Position numbers and translations under genes: made by a program
Assembly: GCF_019127135.1 (NCBI RefSeq)
Contig: NZ_JAHOEA010000025.1
Span: forward strand, 1 to 57,678
Direction: 5' to 3'
Source of the DNA: Segatella copri
GTDB taxonomy: Bacteria; Bacteroidota; Bacteroidia; Bacteroidales; Bacteroidaceae
DNA: 57,678 nt
Shown here: positions 17,169 through 25,658 of the stretch, piece after piece
Layout of the letters: each line of letters begins with the position of its first letter
Numbering within the stretch: position 1 is the first letter of the stretch
The notes under the pieces: model-generated
The model's input: the letters and a program-made list of their open reading frames with translations, nothing else
The model's database searches: none
Told to the model about the DNA's origin: nothing

Positions 17169-19712
17169 TTACTTCTTGATACTGTTGTCGTTGGCGTTGC
17201 CATAGTGGCTGTTGCTGTAGTTACCATAGCTGCCATACTGACCATAAGTTCCATATTTGCCATATTTGCCGTATGAGCCATAAGAACCATAGTTGCCATA
17301 TTTGCCGTACTTGCCATACTTACCTACACCATAGTAGAAACTGTGCTTCTTCTTAGAGAGGTCGACGCCATTGAGTACTAAGCACATGTTAGGCAATTTC
17401 TTCTCTTCGTTCAGACCATTGATCATGCCGAAGCTTGCCTTTGGAGTATAATCTGCGCGGCAGACGTATACACAGAGATTAGCCAGACGTCCAAGCTGCA
17501 AACTGTCGTTTACAAGACCTACAGGAGCCGTATCGAGGATAACATAGTCGTAATGTTCCTTCAACTGACTGATAATGTCGTCAAGGCTTGCTCTGGTTAC
17601 TAACTCTCCTGGGTTAGGAGGAACAGGACCAGCCATAAGGAGGTCGAGGTTACTGTTAACGCCCGAAGAGAGAATCTGTTTCTGAATGTCATCCCATGTA
17701 TTATGGTCGTGTACAATCAGATTGGTGATACCATTATGGTGGTTGTCAATCTGGAAGAGCTCTGCCAGACGAGGCTTACGGATGTCGAGACCGACCATTA
17801 TAACCTTCTTACCCAGCAAGGCGAGCGAGATACCGACATTTGATGCCACGAATGTTTTACCTTCACCTGAGGTAGAAGAAGTAAACAGCATTACCTTCTC
17901 GCCTTCCTTCAACATAAACTGAATGTTGGTACGCAAGCCACGGAAGATTTCCTCCATCAGGTTGTTTACATTCTGGTGAACCACAATATCTGCCTTGCCT
18001 TCCTTCTTGGCAGCATCGCTCGCCACAGGAATGTCGGCAATGACAGGAATCTGAGTCAGCTTCATGACGTCTTCATGTCCCTCAATCTTATACTTGAAGA
18101 ATTCAATCAGGAAGAGGATGGCTGCTGGGATTGCAAGGCCTAATACCAATGCGATGAGCATGATGATAGAACTCTTAGGGCTCACCTTGCCTACCAATGA
18201 AGGTGCATCGATTACCTTACCCTTATCTGCTGTTGCAGCAAGCGAAATAGAGTTTTCCTCTCGTTTCTGGAGCAGCATCAGGTAAAGTCCTGATTTAACT
18301 TCCTGCTGGCGGCCAATTTGTGTAAGAACTCTTTCCTGTTCTGGAGAGTTGCCAATCTGGTTAGCATACATAGCTGCCTGTTGAGCGATGCTGTTGCGCT
18401 GGATTTCCATACCCAACTTAGCCTGGCGCATAGCACGCTTGATAGATTTTGTGAGGTCTTCCAACTGTGCTGTCAATGGGGTTACGGTTGGAGAGCTCTC
18501 GCTGGCAGAATGCAACATCTGATTACGGTTCAATGCAATCTTGTTGTATTCATTAATCAACTCTGTAGAACTTTCGTCTGTCAAACCTACGTTTGATGGG
18601 ATAGGCTGGTACTTGTTGCCCGGCTCGTTCATATATTTGCCGAGCTCGTTCAGCAGTTCAACCTGTGTGTTGGCCTCCTGGAGTTTCTGGGCGTATGTAT
18701 CAGAATTTGCTATAGCTGCTGTAGCGTTGAGCTTCATCTCTACTACATTGTTACGCTTCTTGTAGCTTTCAAGTTGACCTTCAGTACTACCCAACTCGCT
18801 GTTGATTTTCTCCAGACGCTGGTTGATGAACTGCTCTGTGCGATAAGAAATTTCGTTCTTATCCTCGTTTGCCTGGCGGTTATATACCTTTATCAATGTA
18901 TTCAGGTAGTCGATACTGCGCTGAGGATCTTCGTCTTTCAATACAAGTTCGGCAATAGTTGTCGTCTTGGAAGTCTGGCTGACAGCCAATGCTTTAGCAT
19001 AGCCTGAAGCCGCCATCTCTGGAGAAACAATGATAGCCTTCAGACTTTCTCCGTCCTTTAACTTGAAATTGCCATTCTTTGTGAAACTGAGCGTTCCGAC
19101 GCGGGTGTTGATGCTTGCAGGTAAACTTGCTAAAGTCTTTTCGATTTTTACAGGCTCCTTCTGAAATGAGAATGCATCAACAGGAATATAGTATGAACCT
19201 GTAACCAAATACTGGTTGCCGTCTTTCTCAATTTTGAGTTTGATAGGAGCATTCAGTTTCTTGAGATGAGCCAGGTCTAAATCTACGTTGACTTCCTGCT
19301 CTTTGTAAACCAGCTGATCCTTGAATGTGCCTTTGTGATAATAGTTTACATAGCACTTCATGTCTATTACAGCCTGAGTGGCCAAGTCTTGTGCAGAAAG
19401 GATTTCAATCTCATTGTCTATACCATTTGAGTTTGAAATAAAACCGAGGTTCGCGGCATTTTGAATCATGCTGTTACCCATACCTCTGCTCTTGTTCTGG
19501 TCGTCATCCTTAATCAACAACTTTGCTGTAGCCTGATATTGAGGTTTTGCATAGCGCAAGTAGAGATACCCCATTCCCAAACATACAATGAGTGAGAGAA
19601 CGAACCATTTCCAGTTAAGGATAAGTGTAGAGTAAATCAATTGAAAGTCGATAGCTGACTTCTCTTCTTGCTCTTGTCCACTTCCCAATTCTAAGTTCTT
19701 TGTTTCTTCCAT
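17169..19712 (-). CDS. Wzc-type polysaccharide co-polymerase / tyrosine autokinase
   Basis: This 847-residue protein controls capsule or exopolysaccharide chain length and export. A Wzz domain with its first membrane helix (about 34-53) leads into a long periplasmic coiled coil. The second helix comes near residue 520. The C-terminal BY-kinase has Walker A TSSTSGEGKTFVASN, Walker A' MVGLDIRKPRL and Walker B DYVILDTAPVG. The tail is striking: about fifteen Tyr in roughly 50 residues, arranged as KYG/SYG/NYG repeats. These are the likely autophosphorylation sites, but they are far more regular than a usual Wzc tyrosine cluster. rfbA lies immediately upstream on the same strand (63 bp). Confidence 0.93.
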   Translation of the reverse strand: MEETKNLELGSGQEQEEKSAIDFQLIYSTLILNWKWFVLSLIVCLGMGYLYLRYAKPQYQATAKLLIKDDDQNKSRGMGNSMIQNAANLGFISNSNGIDNEIEILSAQDLATQAVIDMKCYVNYYHKGTFKDQLVYKEQEVNVDLDLAHLKKLNAPIKLKIEKDGNQYLVTGSYYIPVDAFSFQKEPVKIEKTLASLPASINTRVGTLSFTKNGNFKLKDGESLKAIIVSPEMAASGYAKALAVSQTSKTTTIAELVLKDEDPQRSIDYLNTLIKVYNRQANEDKNEISYRTEQFINQRLEKINSELGSTEGQLESYKKRNNVVEMKLNATAAIANSDTYAQKLQEANTQVELLNELGKYMNEPGNKYQPIPSNVGLTDESSTELINEYNKIALNRNQMLHSASESSPTVTPLTAQLEDLTKSIKRAMRQAKLGMEIQRNSIAQQAAMYANQIGNSPEQERVLTQIGRQQEVKSGLYLMLLQKREENSISLAATADKGKVIDAPSLVGKVSPKSSIIMLIALVLGLAIPAAILFLIEFFKYKIEGHEDVMKLTQIPVIADIPVASDAAKKEGKADIVVHQNVNNLMEEIFRGLRTNIQFMLKEGEKVMLFTSSTSGEGKTFVASNVGISLALLGKKVIMVGLDIRKPRLAELFQIDNHHNGITNLIVHDHNTWDDIQKQILSSGVNSNLDLLMAGPVPPNPGELVTRASLDDIISQLKEHYDYVILDTAPVGLVNDSLQLGRLANLCVYVCRADYTPKASFGMINGLNEEKKLPNMCLVLNGVDLSKKKHSFYYGVGKYGKYGKYGNYGSYGSYGKYGKYGTYGQYGSYGNYSNSHYGNANDNSIKK

Positions 19713-19775
19713 TATTAAATGTTCTATTGTGTTTACACCTTATTATAATACTCTTTTTAAATGATAGAGTTTTCG

Positions 19776-20651
19776 TTATTTGCTTTCAGCAAGTTCTTTC
19801 AGATACTGTCCGTATCCGTTCTTGAGCATCGGTTGAGCCAGTTTCAACAATTGCTCTTTATTTATCCATCCTTGTTTGAATGCAATTTCTTCCAGACAAG
19901 CCACTTTTAAACCTTGTCTCTTTTCTATGACTTCAATAAAGGTACTTGCTTCAGAAAGACTGTCGTGTGTACCTGTGTCAAGCCATGCAAAACCTCGCTG
20001 CAAAGTTCTTACCTTGAGCGTTTTCTCTGCCAGATAGTGCTGGTTTACAGTAGTAATTTCCAACTCTCCTCTTGCACTAGGCTTAATGTTCTTAGCTACA
20101 TTCACCACGCTGTTAGGATAGAAATAGAGACCTACAACCGCATAGTTGCTCTTTGGGGCTGCTGGTTTCTCTTCAATGCTTAGGCAGTTGCCGTTTTCAT
20201 CAAATTCTGCCACACCATATCTTTCTGGGTCGTTGACATAATAGCCAAATACGCTTGCCAATCCTTCTTCAGCAGCGTTTACGCTATCCTTGAGCAGTCC
20301 TGAAAAACCGGCTCCATAGAAAATGTTATCTCCCAGAACCAGGCAGACAGAATCGTTGCCGATAAATTTCTCTCCAATGATAAATGCCTGTGCCAAACCA
20401 TCTGGCGAAGGCTGTTCTGCATATTCGAAGTGTACACCCAATTCACTGCCATCGCCCAACAACCGCTTGAAGCCTGGTAGGTCGAAAGGGGTAGAAATAA
20501 TCAAAATCTCCTTGATTCCTGCCAACATCAGCACGGAAACAGGATAATATATCATTGGTTTATCAAAGATAGGTATCAATTGTTTGCTGATACCTTTGGT
20601 AATAGGGTAAAGTCTTGTACCCGAACCACCTGCTAATACGATTCCTTTCAT
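19776..20651 (-). CDS. rfbA: Glucose-1-phosphate thymidylyltransferase RfbA
   Basis: This 291-residue enzyme makes dTDP-glucose from glucose-1-phosphate and dTTP, the first step to dTDP-rhamnose. The nucleotidyltransferase signature is [18 protein letters not shown]. The metal-binding aspartate lies in [11 protein letters not shown], and the substrate loop is [13 protein letters not shown]. Length is normal for the family. rfbB, rfbC and rfbD are not in the window. Its linkage to the tyrosine kinase gene suggests capsule or O-antigen synthesis. Confidence 0.97.
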   Translation of the reverse strand: MKGIVLAGGSGTRLYPITKGISKQLIPIFDKPMIYYPVSVLMLAGIKEILIISTPFDLPGFKRLLGDGSELGVHFEYAEQPSPDGLAQAFIIGEKFIGNDSVCLVLGDNIFYGAGFSGLLKDSVNAAEEGLASVFGYYVNDPERYGVAEFDENGNCLSIEEKPAAPKSNYAVVGLYFYPNSVVNVAKNIKPSARGELEITTVNQHYLAEKTLKVRTLQRGFAWLDTGTHDSLSEASTFIEVIEKRQGLKVACLEEIAFKQGWINKEQLLKLAQPMLKNGYGQYLKELAESK

Positions 20652-20805
20652 ATTCTTCTCTATTTCTAAACTGTTTGAGTTGAAAAGTATTGTCTTAAAA
20701 ACGCGGCAAAGTTACTAAAAAAAGTTGAATGTGGGAAATCAAAAGACATAAAATTGCATTTTTTATTTAAAAAAACACCTTTTTAGAGAAAAAACATCGC
20801 TTTGA

Positions 20806-20837
20806 TTTGGGTATTTACTGATTTTATTGTATTTTTG
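20806..20837 (+). promoter_or_regulatory. Promoter for the 216-residue conserved protein gene
   Basis: TTTG (20806-20809), a 20-bp spacer and TATTTTTG (20830-20837) form a textbook Bacteroidota promoter, 42 bp upstream of the ATG. Confidence 0.7.
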
Positions 20838-20879
20838 CAGAACAATTTAAATAGATATAGAAAATAAAATAATAAAGGA

Positions 20880-21530
20880 ATGGGAATTTTTGCTAAACTA
20901 TTCGGTCGTAAAGACGACGATAAAAAGGTAGGTGGAATGGAAGATTACATGACCTTGGTCCGTGTATACTTTCAGGCAGCACTTGCTTCTCAGTTAGGTA
21001 TCACCAATTTGGCCATGTTGCCAGACTTGCGTGTCTTCAAGACAAGTCTGCATGTTCCGACGGTCAACAATCGTCTGGGTATTGGCGAAAAGGCACAGGT
21101 GAAGAAAATGATGAAGAATATCTATGATACGGATGATGTCTTCTTCAAGGAAATAGATTCCAGTATCCGTAAGAACTGTCACAAACTGCAGGATGTAAAC
21201 GTATATCTTATCCAGTTCCAAAACTTTACGCAGGATCTGATGATGCTGATGGGCAATCTGATGAAGTTTAAACTCCGTTTGCCTAGCTTCATGAAGAATT
21301 CGCTATATAAGATGACTGCTAAAACAGTAGAAGATATCTTTACCAAGAACGATTTCTCTGATGCCAGTGTGCTGAAAACCGTGCTTCAGTTACGCCAGTT
21401 CAACAAGCGTTTGGCATTCAGCCAGCAATGGGTAACCGACTTTACCTTCCAGGTATTGATGCTTGCCAAAAAAGAGCCACGTCCATCAGATGAAGACGTA
21501 GAAAAGGCGAAGCAGAAGATGGGAAAGTAA
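20880..21530 (+). CDS. Conserved protein of unknown function upstream of division genes
   Basis: This 216-residue protein is cytoplasmic in character: no signal peptide, mixed charge, mostly helical. It begins MGIFAKLFGRKDDDKK, with a basic amphipathic start that could touch the membrane. It has a long helical middle (LIQFQNFTQDLMMLMGNLMK) and a Lys-rich end. I do not recognise a domain. It sits 89 bp before the ZapB-like/ZapA/RNase Y operon and shares direction, but it has its own promoter and the operon has another. Confidence 0.7.
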   Translation: MGIFAKLFGRKDDDKKVGGMEDYMTLVRVYFQAALASQLGITNLAMLPDLRVFKTSLHVPTVNNRLGIGEKAQVKKMMKNIYDTDDVFFKEIDSSIRKNCHKLQDVNVYLIQFQNFTQDLMMLMGNLMKFKLRLPSFMKNSLYKMTAKTVEDIFTKNDFSDASVLKTVLQLRQFNKRLAFSQQWVTDFTFQVLMLAKKEPRPSDEDVEKAKQKMGK

Positions 21531-21568
21531 CAAATGTTGCGCCCAAAATAAAAAAAAATAGCAGAATA

Positions 21569-21600
21569 TTTGTTTTATTCAAATAATTCTCTTAAATTTG
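21569..21600 (+). promoter_or_regulatory. Promoter for the zapB-like/zapA/rny operon
   Basis: TTTG (21569-21572), a 20-bp spacer and TAAATTTG (21593-21600) match the phylum consensus. The ATG follows after 19 bp, so the leader must be very short. Confidence 0.7.
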
Positions 21601-21619
21601 TAGCCAAAAAATAATAGTC

Positions 21620-21913
21620 ATGAGTGCAAATGAGAAAACAATCAATACGTTTGCCACAAGAGTAAGGCAGATGATTCTCAAGTTTGACGAGGTCAAGCAG
21701 GAGAATGCAGAACTCTATGCGATGGTGGATGAGCGCGATGCCAAGATCAAGGCATTGGAGGAAAAGTTGGCTCAAGCGCAGAATGATTACGACAGCTTGA
21801 AGATGGCAAAGATGATGACGATTTCTGATGCAGATATCGAAACTACGCAGAAACGTATCACCAAACTTATTAGAGATGTCAATAAGTGTATTACGCTATT
21901 GGGTGAAAAATAA
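21620..21913 (+). CDS. Small coiled-coil protein, probable ZapB-like division factor
   Basis: This 97-residue protein is almost entirely heptad-patterned (about residues 20-70, DEVKQENAELYAMVDERDAK and on through LEEKLAQAQNDYDSLK). It has no signal peptide. It lies 11 bp before zapA. In E. coli, ZapB is a small coiled-coil partner of ZapA at the Z-ring, so partnership here is inferred from size, coiled coil and position rather than from sequence identity. Confidence 0.7.
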   Translation: MSANEKTINTFATRVRQMILKFDEVKQENAELYAMVDERDAKIKALEEKLAQAQNDYDSLKMAKMMTISDADIETTQKRITKLIRDVNKCITLLGEK

Positions 21914-21924
21914 AAATCGGAACG

Positions 21925-22224
21925 ATGGCAGAACAAGAACAAGATAAATTACTCATAAGATTACACGTCTATGATACCGATCTCTCGGTAAGAATACCTA
22001 GAGAGGACGAGGAGTATTATCGTAAATCAGCCAAACTGATAGATGATATTGTAAACTCATATACCAAGATTTTCAAAGGCAGAAAAAGCGATAAGGAAAT
22101 CTTATATATGGCGCTCATTGATGTGGCATTGAGATATGAGAAGGAATCGGATCGGAATGATACGAAACCTTATGACGATATTCTTGAGAAGCTTACCTCC
22201 GAGATTGAAGACGCTTTGAAATAA
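21925..22224 (+). CDS. zapA: Cell division protein ZapA
   Basis: This 99-residue protein has the ZapA pattern: a beta-strand N-terminus ([20 protein letters not shown]) followed by [17 protein letters not shown] and a helical region typical of the ZapA dimer/tetramer. ZapA cross-links FtsZ filaments. It is flanked by the coiled-coil gene (11 bp) and rny (26 bp) in an arrangement common in Bacteroidota. Confidence 0.88.
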   Translation: MAEQEQDKLLIRLHVYDTDLSVRIPREDEEYYRKSAKLIDDIVNSYTKIFKGRKSDKEILYMALIDVALRYEKESDRNDTKPYDDILEKLTSEIEDALK

Positions 22225-22250
22225 GAATATTAATAAACATATATATAATA

Positions 22251-23786
22251 ATGATAGTAACTATTATAGCAGCCTTGGTGGCCCTTGTTATAGGTGGTGC
22301 TGCAGGGTATTTCATTTTCCGTTATGTCATTAAGGGAAAATATAATGAAATGATAGATGCTGCCAACAAAGAGGCAGAAGTAGTAAAAGAGAAGAAACTT
22401 TTGGAAGTGAAGGAGAAATTCCTCAATAAGAAGGCGGAACTCGAAAAAGAAGTGCAGCAGCGTAATTCTCGCATCCAGCAGAATGAGAATAAGCTGAAAC
22501 AGCGCGAGATTTCTCTCAATCAGCGTCAGGAAGACCTCGGTCGACGCAAGATGGAGATTGATCAGTATCAGCAGCGTGTTGACAACGAGAAGAAACTCTT
22601 GTCTGTCAAGCAGCAGGAACTTGATAAGATGCAGAAACAGGAACAGGCTAAACTGGAAGAACTTTCTGGTCTGAGTGCTGAAGAGGCTAAGCAGAGATTG
22701 ATTGAAAGTCTGAAAGATCAGGCTAAACTCGATGCTGCAAGCTATGTGAATGAGATTATGGATGATGCCAAACTCAATGCTAACCAGCAGGCTAAGAAGA
22801 TTGTGATTCAGACAATCCAGCGTGTTGCTACTGAAACAGCTATTGAGAACTCTGTCAGCGTTTTCCATATCGATAATGATGAGGTGAAGGGACGTATTAT
22901 CGGTCGTGAAGGCCGTAACATCCGTGCCTTGGAAGCTGCAACTGGTGTAGAAATCGTAGTGGATGATACTCCAGAGGCAATCGTTATCTCAGCCTTCGAC
23001 CCTGTTCGTCGTGAGGTTTGCCGTCTGGCTCTCCACCAGTTGGTAGCTGACGGACGTATCCACCCAGCCCGTATTGAGGAGGTGGTAGCCAAGGTGAAGA
23101 AGCAGTTGGATAATGAAATCATCGAGACTGGTAAGCGTACAGCTATCGACCTCGGCATCCATGGTCTGCACCCAGAGTTGATTCGTATCATCGGTAAGAT
23201 GAAGTATCGTTCTTCTTATGGTCAGAACCTCTTGCAGCATGCTCGTGAAACAGCTAATCTCTGTGCTGTCATGGCATCAGAATTGGGCTTGAATCCTAAG
23301 AAGGCTAAGCGTGCTGGTCTCTTGCACGATATTGGTAAGGTGCCTGATGAGGAGAGTGAATTGCCACACGCATTGTATGGCGCCAAGATTGCTGAGAAGT
23401 ATAAGGAGAAACCAGATATCTGCAATGCTATCGGTGCTCACCACGATGAAATTGAGATGAATACTTTGTTGGCTCCAATCGTACAGGTTTGTGATGCTAT
23501 CTCTGGTGCTCGTCCTGGTGCCCGTCGTGAGATTGTAGAGGCTTACATCAAGCGTTTGAATGATCTCGAAGCTATCGCCATGAGTTATCCTGGTGTAACC
23601 AAGACTTACGCTATCCAGGCAGGTCGTGAACTCCGTGTCATCGTGGGTGCGGATAAGATGAACGATGAAGAGAGTATCAAACTTTCTGATGAAATCGCAA
23701 CCAAGATTCAGAATGAGATGACTTATCCTGGTCAGGTTAAGATTACTGTGATTCGTGAGACTCGTAGTGTAGCTTACGCTAAGTAA
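22251..23786 (+). CDS. rny: Ribonuclease Y
   Basis: This 511-residue endoribonuclease starts mRNA decay at the membrane. An N-terminal membrane helix (residues 2-24) precedes a long charged coiled coil (30-190). The KH domain is marked by [20 protein letters not shown]. The HD domain has the catalytic HD pair in [15 protein letters not shown], and conserved HHDE follows. Length and order are standard. It is the third gene of the zap operon and ends in a terminator at 23853. Confidence 0.97.
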   Translation: MIVTIIAALVALVIGGAAGYFIFRYVIKGKYNEMIDAANKEAEVVKEKKLLEVKEKFLNKKAELEKEVQQRNSRIQQNENKLKQREISLNQRQEDLGRRKMEIDQYQQRVDNEKKLLSVKQQELDKMQKQEQAKLEELSGLSAEEAKQRLIESLKDQAKLDAASYVNEIMDDAKLNANQQAKKIVIQTIQRVATETAIENSVSVFHIDNDEVKGRIIGREGRNIRALEAATGVEIVVDDTPEAIVISAFDPVRREVCRLALHQLVADGRIHPARIEEVVAKVKKQLDNEIIETGKRTAIDLGIHGLHPELIRIIGKMKYRSSYGQNLLQHARETANLCAVMASELGLNPKKAKRAGLLHDIGKVPDEESELPHALYGAKIAEKYKEKPDICNAIGAHHDEIEMNTLLAPIVQVCDAISGARPGARREIVEAYIKRLNDLEAIAMSYPGVTKTYAIQAGRELRVIVGADKMNDEESIKLSDEIATKIQNEMTYPGQVKITVIRETRSVAYAK

Positions 23787-23852
23787 GATAGAATTATATT
23801 TGAAGTTTAAATTGTCGTTTCTCTTCTGCAAGGTAGAGAGATGTATCTTGAT

Positions 23853-23888
23853 AAAGCCGTACTCTGGAAAAAGGGTGCGGCTTTTCTT
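23853..23888 (+). terminator. Terminator after rny
   Basis: AAAGCCG (23853-23859) pairs with CGGCTTT (23878-23884), followed by TCTTTTCCCTTTT. The hairpin covers the first codons of the longest possible ttcA reading frame, which argues for a later ttcA start. Confidence 0.75.
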
Positions 23889-23903
23889 TTCCCTTTTCAG
23901 AAT

Positions 23904-24602
23904 ATGATGAAAGCAGAACAGAAAGTATTAAAGCGATTCAATAAAGGATGTGTCGATTACCGGCTTTTGGAAGATGGTGACCATATTCTTATAGCCTTGA
24001 GTGGTGGAAAGGATTCCCTGGAACTGGTCCGTTTGCTGGCTCAGCGTGCTCGCATCTATAAGCCGCATATCGAGGTAGAGGCGGCGCATATCATTATGGA
24101 TAACATCCCTTACGAGACCGACCGTTCTTATCTGCAGGCATTTTGTGCAGAGAATGGCATCAAACTCCATATCCTGCATAGTTCGTTCGATGAATCCACC
24201 GATCCCCGCAAGACCCGTTGTTTCCTCTGTGCCTGGAACCGCCGCAAGACGCTCTTCGAGTTTGCTGTAAGCCACGGGTTTAATAAGATAGCTCTGGGAC
24301 ATCACATGGATGATATCCTCGTTACCCTGCTGATGAACATCACCTTCGAGGGTTCGCATTCCACCATGCAGCCCAGTCTTCCTTTAAAACATTATCCCCT
24401 CACCATCATCCGCCCCCTTTGTCTGGTGCATGAGGCGGATATCCGGCAGGTAGCAGAAGAGTTGCATTTCACTAAGCAGAAGGCACTATGTCCTTACGAA
24501 GAGACTACCCGCCGTGCGGATATGCAAGCCGTCTTCCAGCATTTGGAACAGTTGAATCTAGAGGCGCGTTACAGTCTTTGGCGCTCTGTCTTTATGGAAT
24601 AA
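23904..24602 (+). CDS. ttcA: TtcA-family tRNA thiolase (PP-loop ATPase)
   Basis: The protein has the PP-loop ALSGGKDSLELVRLLA, which binds ATP, and the central CxxC in RCFLCAWNRR, which coordinates an Fe-S cluster in TtcA enzymes. GHHMDD follows. The family thiolates cytidine-32 of tRNA, or performs related tRNA sulfur transfer. The frame is open from 23841, but that stretch (MYLDKAVLWKKGAAFLF) is the rny terminator hairpin. I therefore place the start at the MM pair at 23904/23907, which begins MMKAEQKVLKRFNKG. The product is then 232 or 233 residues. Confidence 0.85.
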   Translation: MMKAEQKVLKRFNKGCVDYRLLEDGDHILIALSGGKDSLELVRLLAQRARIYKPHIEVEAAHIIMDNIPYETDRSYLQAFCAENGIKLHILHSSFDESTDPRKTRCFLCAWNRRKTLFEFAVSHGFNKIALGHHMDDILVTLLMNITFEGSHSTMQPSLPLKHYPLTIIRPLCLVHEADIRQVAEELHFTKQKALCPYEETTRRADMQAVFQHLEQLNLEARYSLWRSVFME

Positions 24603-24627
24603 AATATAGTAGAAAAGCAATAAAAAA

Positions 24628-24663
24628 CGAAAGTACTTTCATGAGCACATGAAAGTACTTTCG
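24628..24663. terminator. Perfect 16-bp inverted repeat, terminator-like
   Basis: CGAAAGTACTTTCATG and its exact complement are separated by four bases (AGCA). On the minus strand a TTTTTTATTG run follows, fitting intrinsic termination of the crp/Rpn-remnant side. It also lies 26 bp after the ttcA stop. Confidence 0.8.
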
Positions 24664-24699
24664 TTGGACAATGAAATAGGCTTCATTTGCCATCGAAGC

Positions 24700-24819
24700 C
24701 TATTGTATTTGTTCCTGGGTTAGACCGGAATACTTCTTGATTAGATTGATGTCAACACCATCGGCAAGCATGTTCTTAGCAATTTCCAAGGCTTTCTCAT
24801 TCTTGCTTCTTATTTCATT
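24700..24819 (-). pseudogene. C-terminal remnant of an Rpn/PD-(D/E)XK family nuclease-transposase gene
   Basis: An open stretch of 39 codons without a start reads SKNEKALEIAKNMLADGVDI and continues NLIKKYSGLTQEQIQ, then stops at 24700. The pattern AKNMLADGxDINLIxKYTGL is the usual C-terminal end of Rpn-family recombination-promoting nucleases. The catalytic part is missing. The upstream end runs into the crp stop region. A 10-bp hairpin (24675-24684 with 24695-24704) covers its stop codon. A second fragment of the same coding segment lies at 27487-27510. Confidence 0.6.
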
Positions 24820-25478
24820 TCATCCGAGTTGAGTATGGTGATGGTCTTGCCATCAATCCTGATGGCGCCCTTCTCTTCGAATTCGGACAGGCAGCGGAGG
24901 AGCGAGAACTTCTGGATACCGAAGATATCTGCCATTTCCTGTCGGCTGACATCCAGCCGGATGGTTCTGCTCTGCTGTTCGGTAGCCATCTTGATGAGGT
25001 ATTGCGCCACCTTCTCCTTGACGGAGAAAAGGGAGAGCATGCGCATTTTCTGCGAAAGGAAGATATCTATCCTTGACAGGTGCTGGATGAAGTTCCAGCG
25101 TATGCGCTCATCAGTATCTATCAGCAGTTTCAGTTCCGAAGGCCTCATGCGCAGGAGGGTAGTCTTCCTGCTTGTCTCCACGCTTACGGGCATCTCGTTA
25201 TTATGTGCGAAGATATAGGCAGGGGCTATCAGCATCGATTCTCCCAGCCGCTCTATCTGAGCCTGCTTGCCCGACAATCCCGACATGCGGGCTATCATCT
25301 CCCCCTCGACAATGATGTCGGCATATCTGCAGGGCATTCCTGCCAGCACATAGGTTTCCCTGGCAGCAAGCTCCACCATCCGGTAGCTTACCATCGACAG
25401 TGCCTCTCTGATTTCCTCTGGAGTAAACCCCTCAAACACCGTGCATTTCTGCAAGGTAACGAATATTGATTCTTTCAT
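24810..25478 (-). CDS. Crp/Fnr-family transcription regulator, HcpR-like
   Basis: From the Met at 25478 (MKESIFVTLQ) this is a 222-residue protein with an N-terminal cyclic-nucleotide-binding-type beta barrel (about 10-120), a dimerisation helix and a C-terminal winged helix-turn-helix (SRQEMADIFGIQKFSLLRCL). The Fnr iron-sulfur Cys set is absent. Crp/Fnr proteins next to hcp are often HcpR-type sensors of nitric oxide or redox state; Porphyromonas HcpR is reported to use heme. Assignment is by neighbourhood, as hcp lies upstream on the same strand and carries a long palindrome before its promoter. A terminator between the two genes suggests separate transcripts. An ATG 21 bp upstream (25499) is a less likely start. 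Confidence 0.8.
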   Translation of the reverse strand: MKESIFVTLQKCTVFEGFTPEEIREALSMVSYRMVELAARETYVLAGMPCRYADIIVEGEMIARMSGLSGKQAQIERLGESMLIAPAYIFAHNNEMPVSVETSRKTTLLRMRPSELKLLIDTDERIRWNFIQHLSRIDIFLSQKMRMLSLFSVKEKVAQYLIKMATEQQSRTIRLDVSRQEMADIFGIQKFSLLRCLSEFEEKGAIRIDGKTITILNSDEMK

Positions 25479-25532
25479 ACATTTAAGTTTTATATTCAAT
25501 AACGCATTTTCCCCCGATTTATTGTTCGCTCA

Positions 25533-25583
25533 AAAAATAAGGCACTTTGCAACACTATCGAGAGTGTTATTGCAAAGTGCCTT
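25533..25583 (-). terminator. hcp terminator
   Basis: AAGGCACTTTGC (25539-25550) pairs with GCAAAGTGCCTT (25572-25583), with an inner AACACT/AGTGTT repeat. On the minus strand ATTTTTTGAG follows. Confidence 0.85.
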
Positions 25584-25658
25584 TTAAACATGAAAACTTA
25601 TCTTTTGATTTTTTACCCGAGTTTTACAGATTCTCCCTTAACTCAGTAGCTGCTGTTC

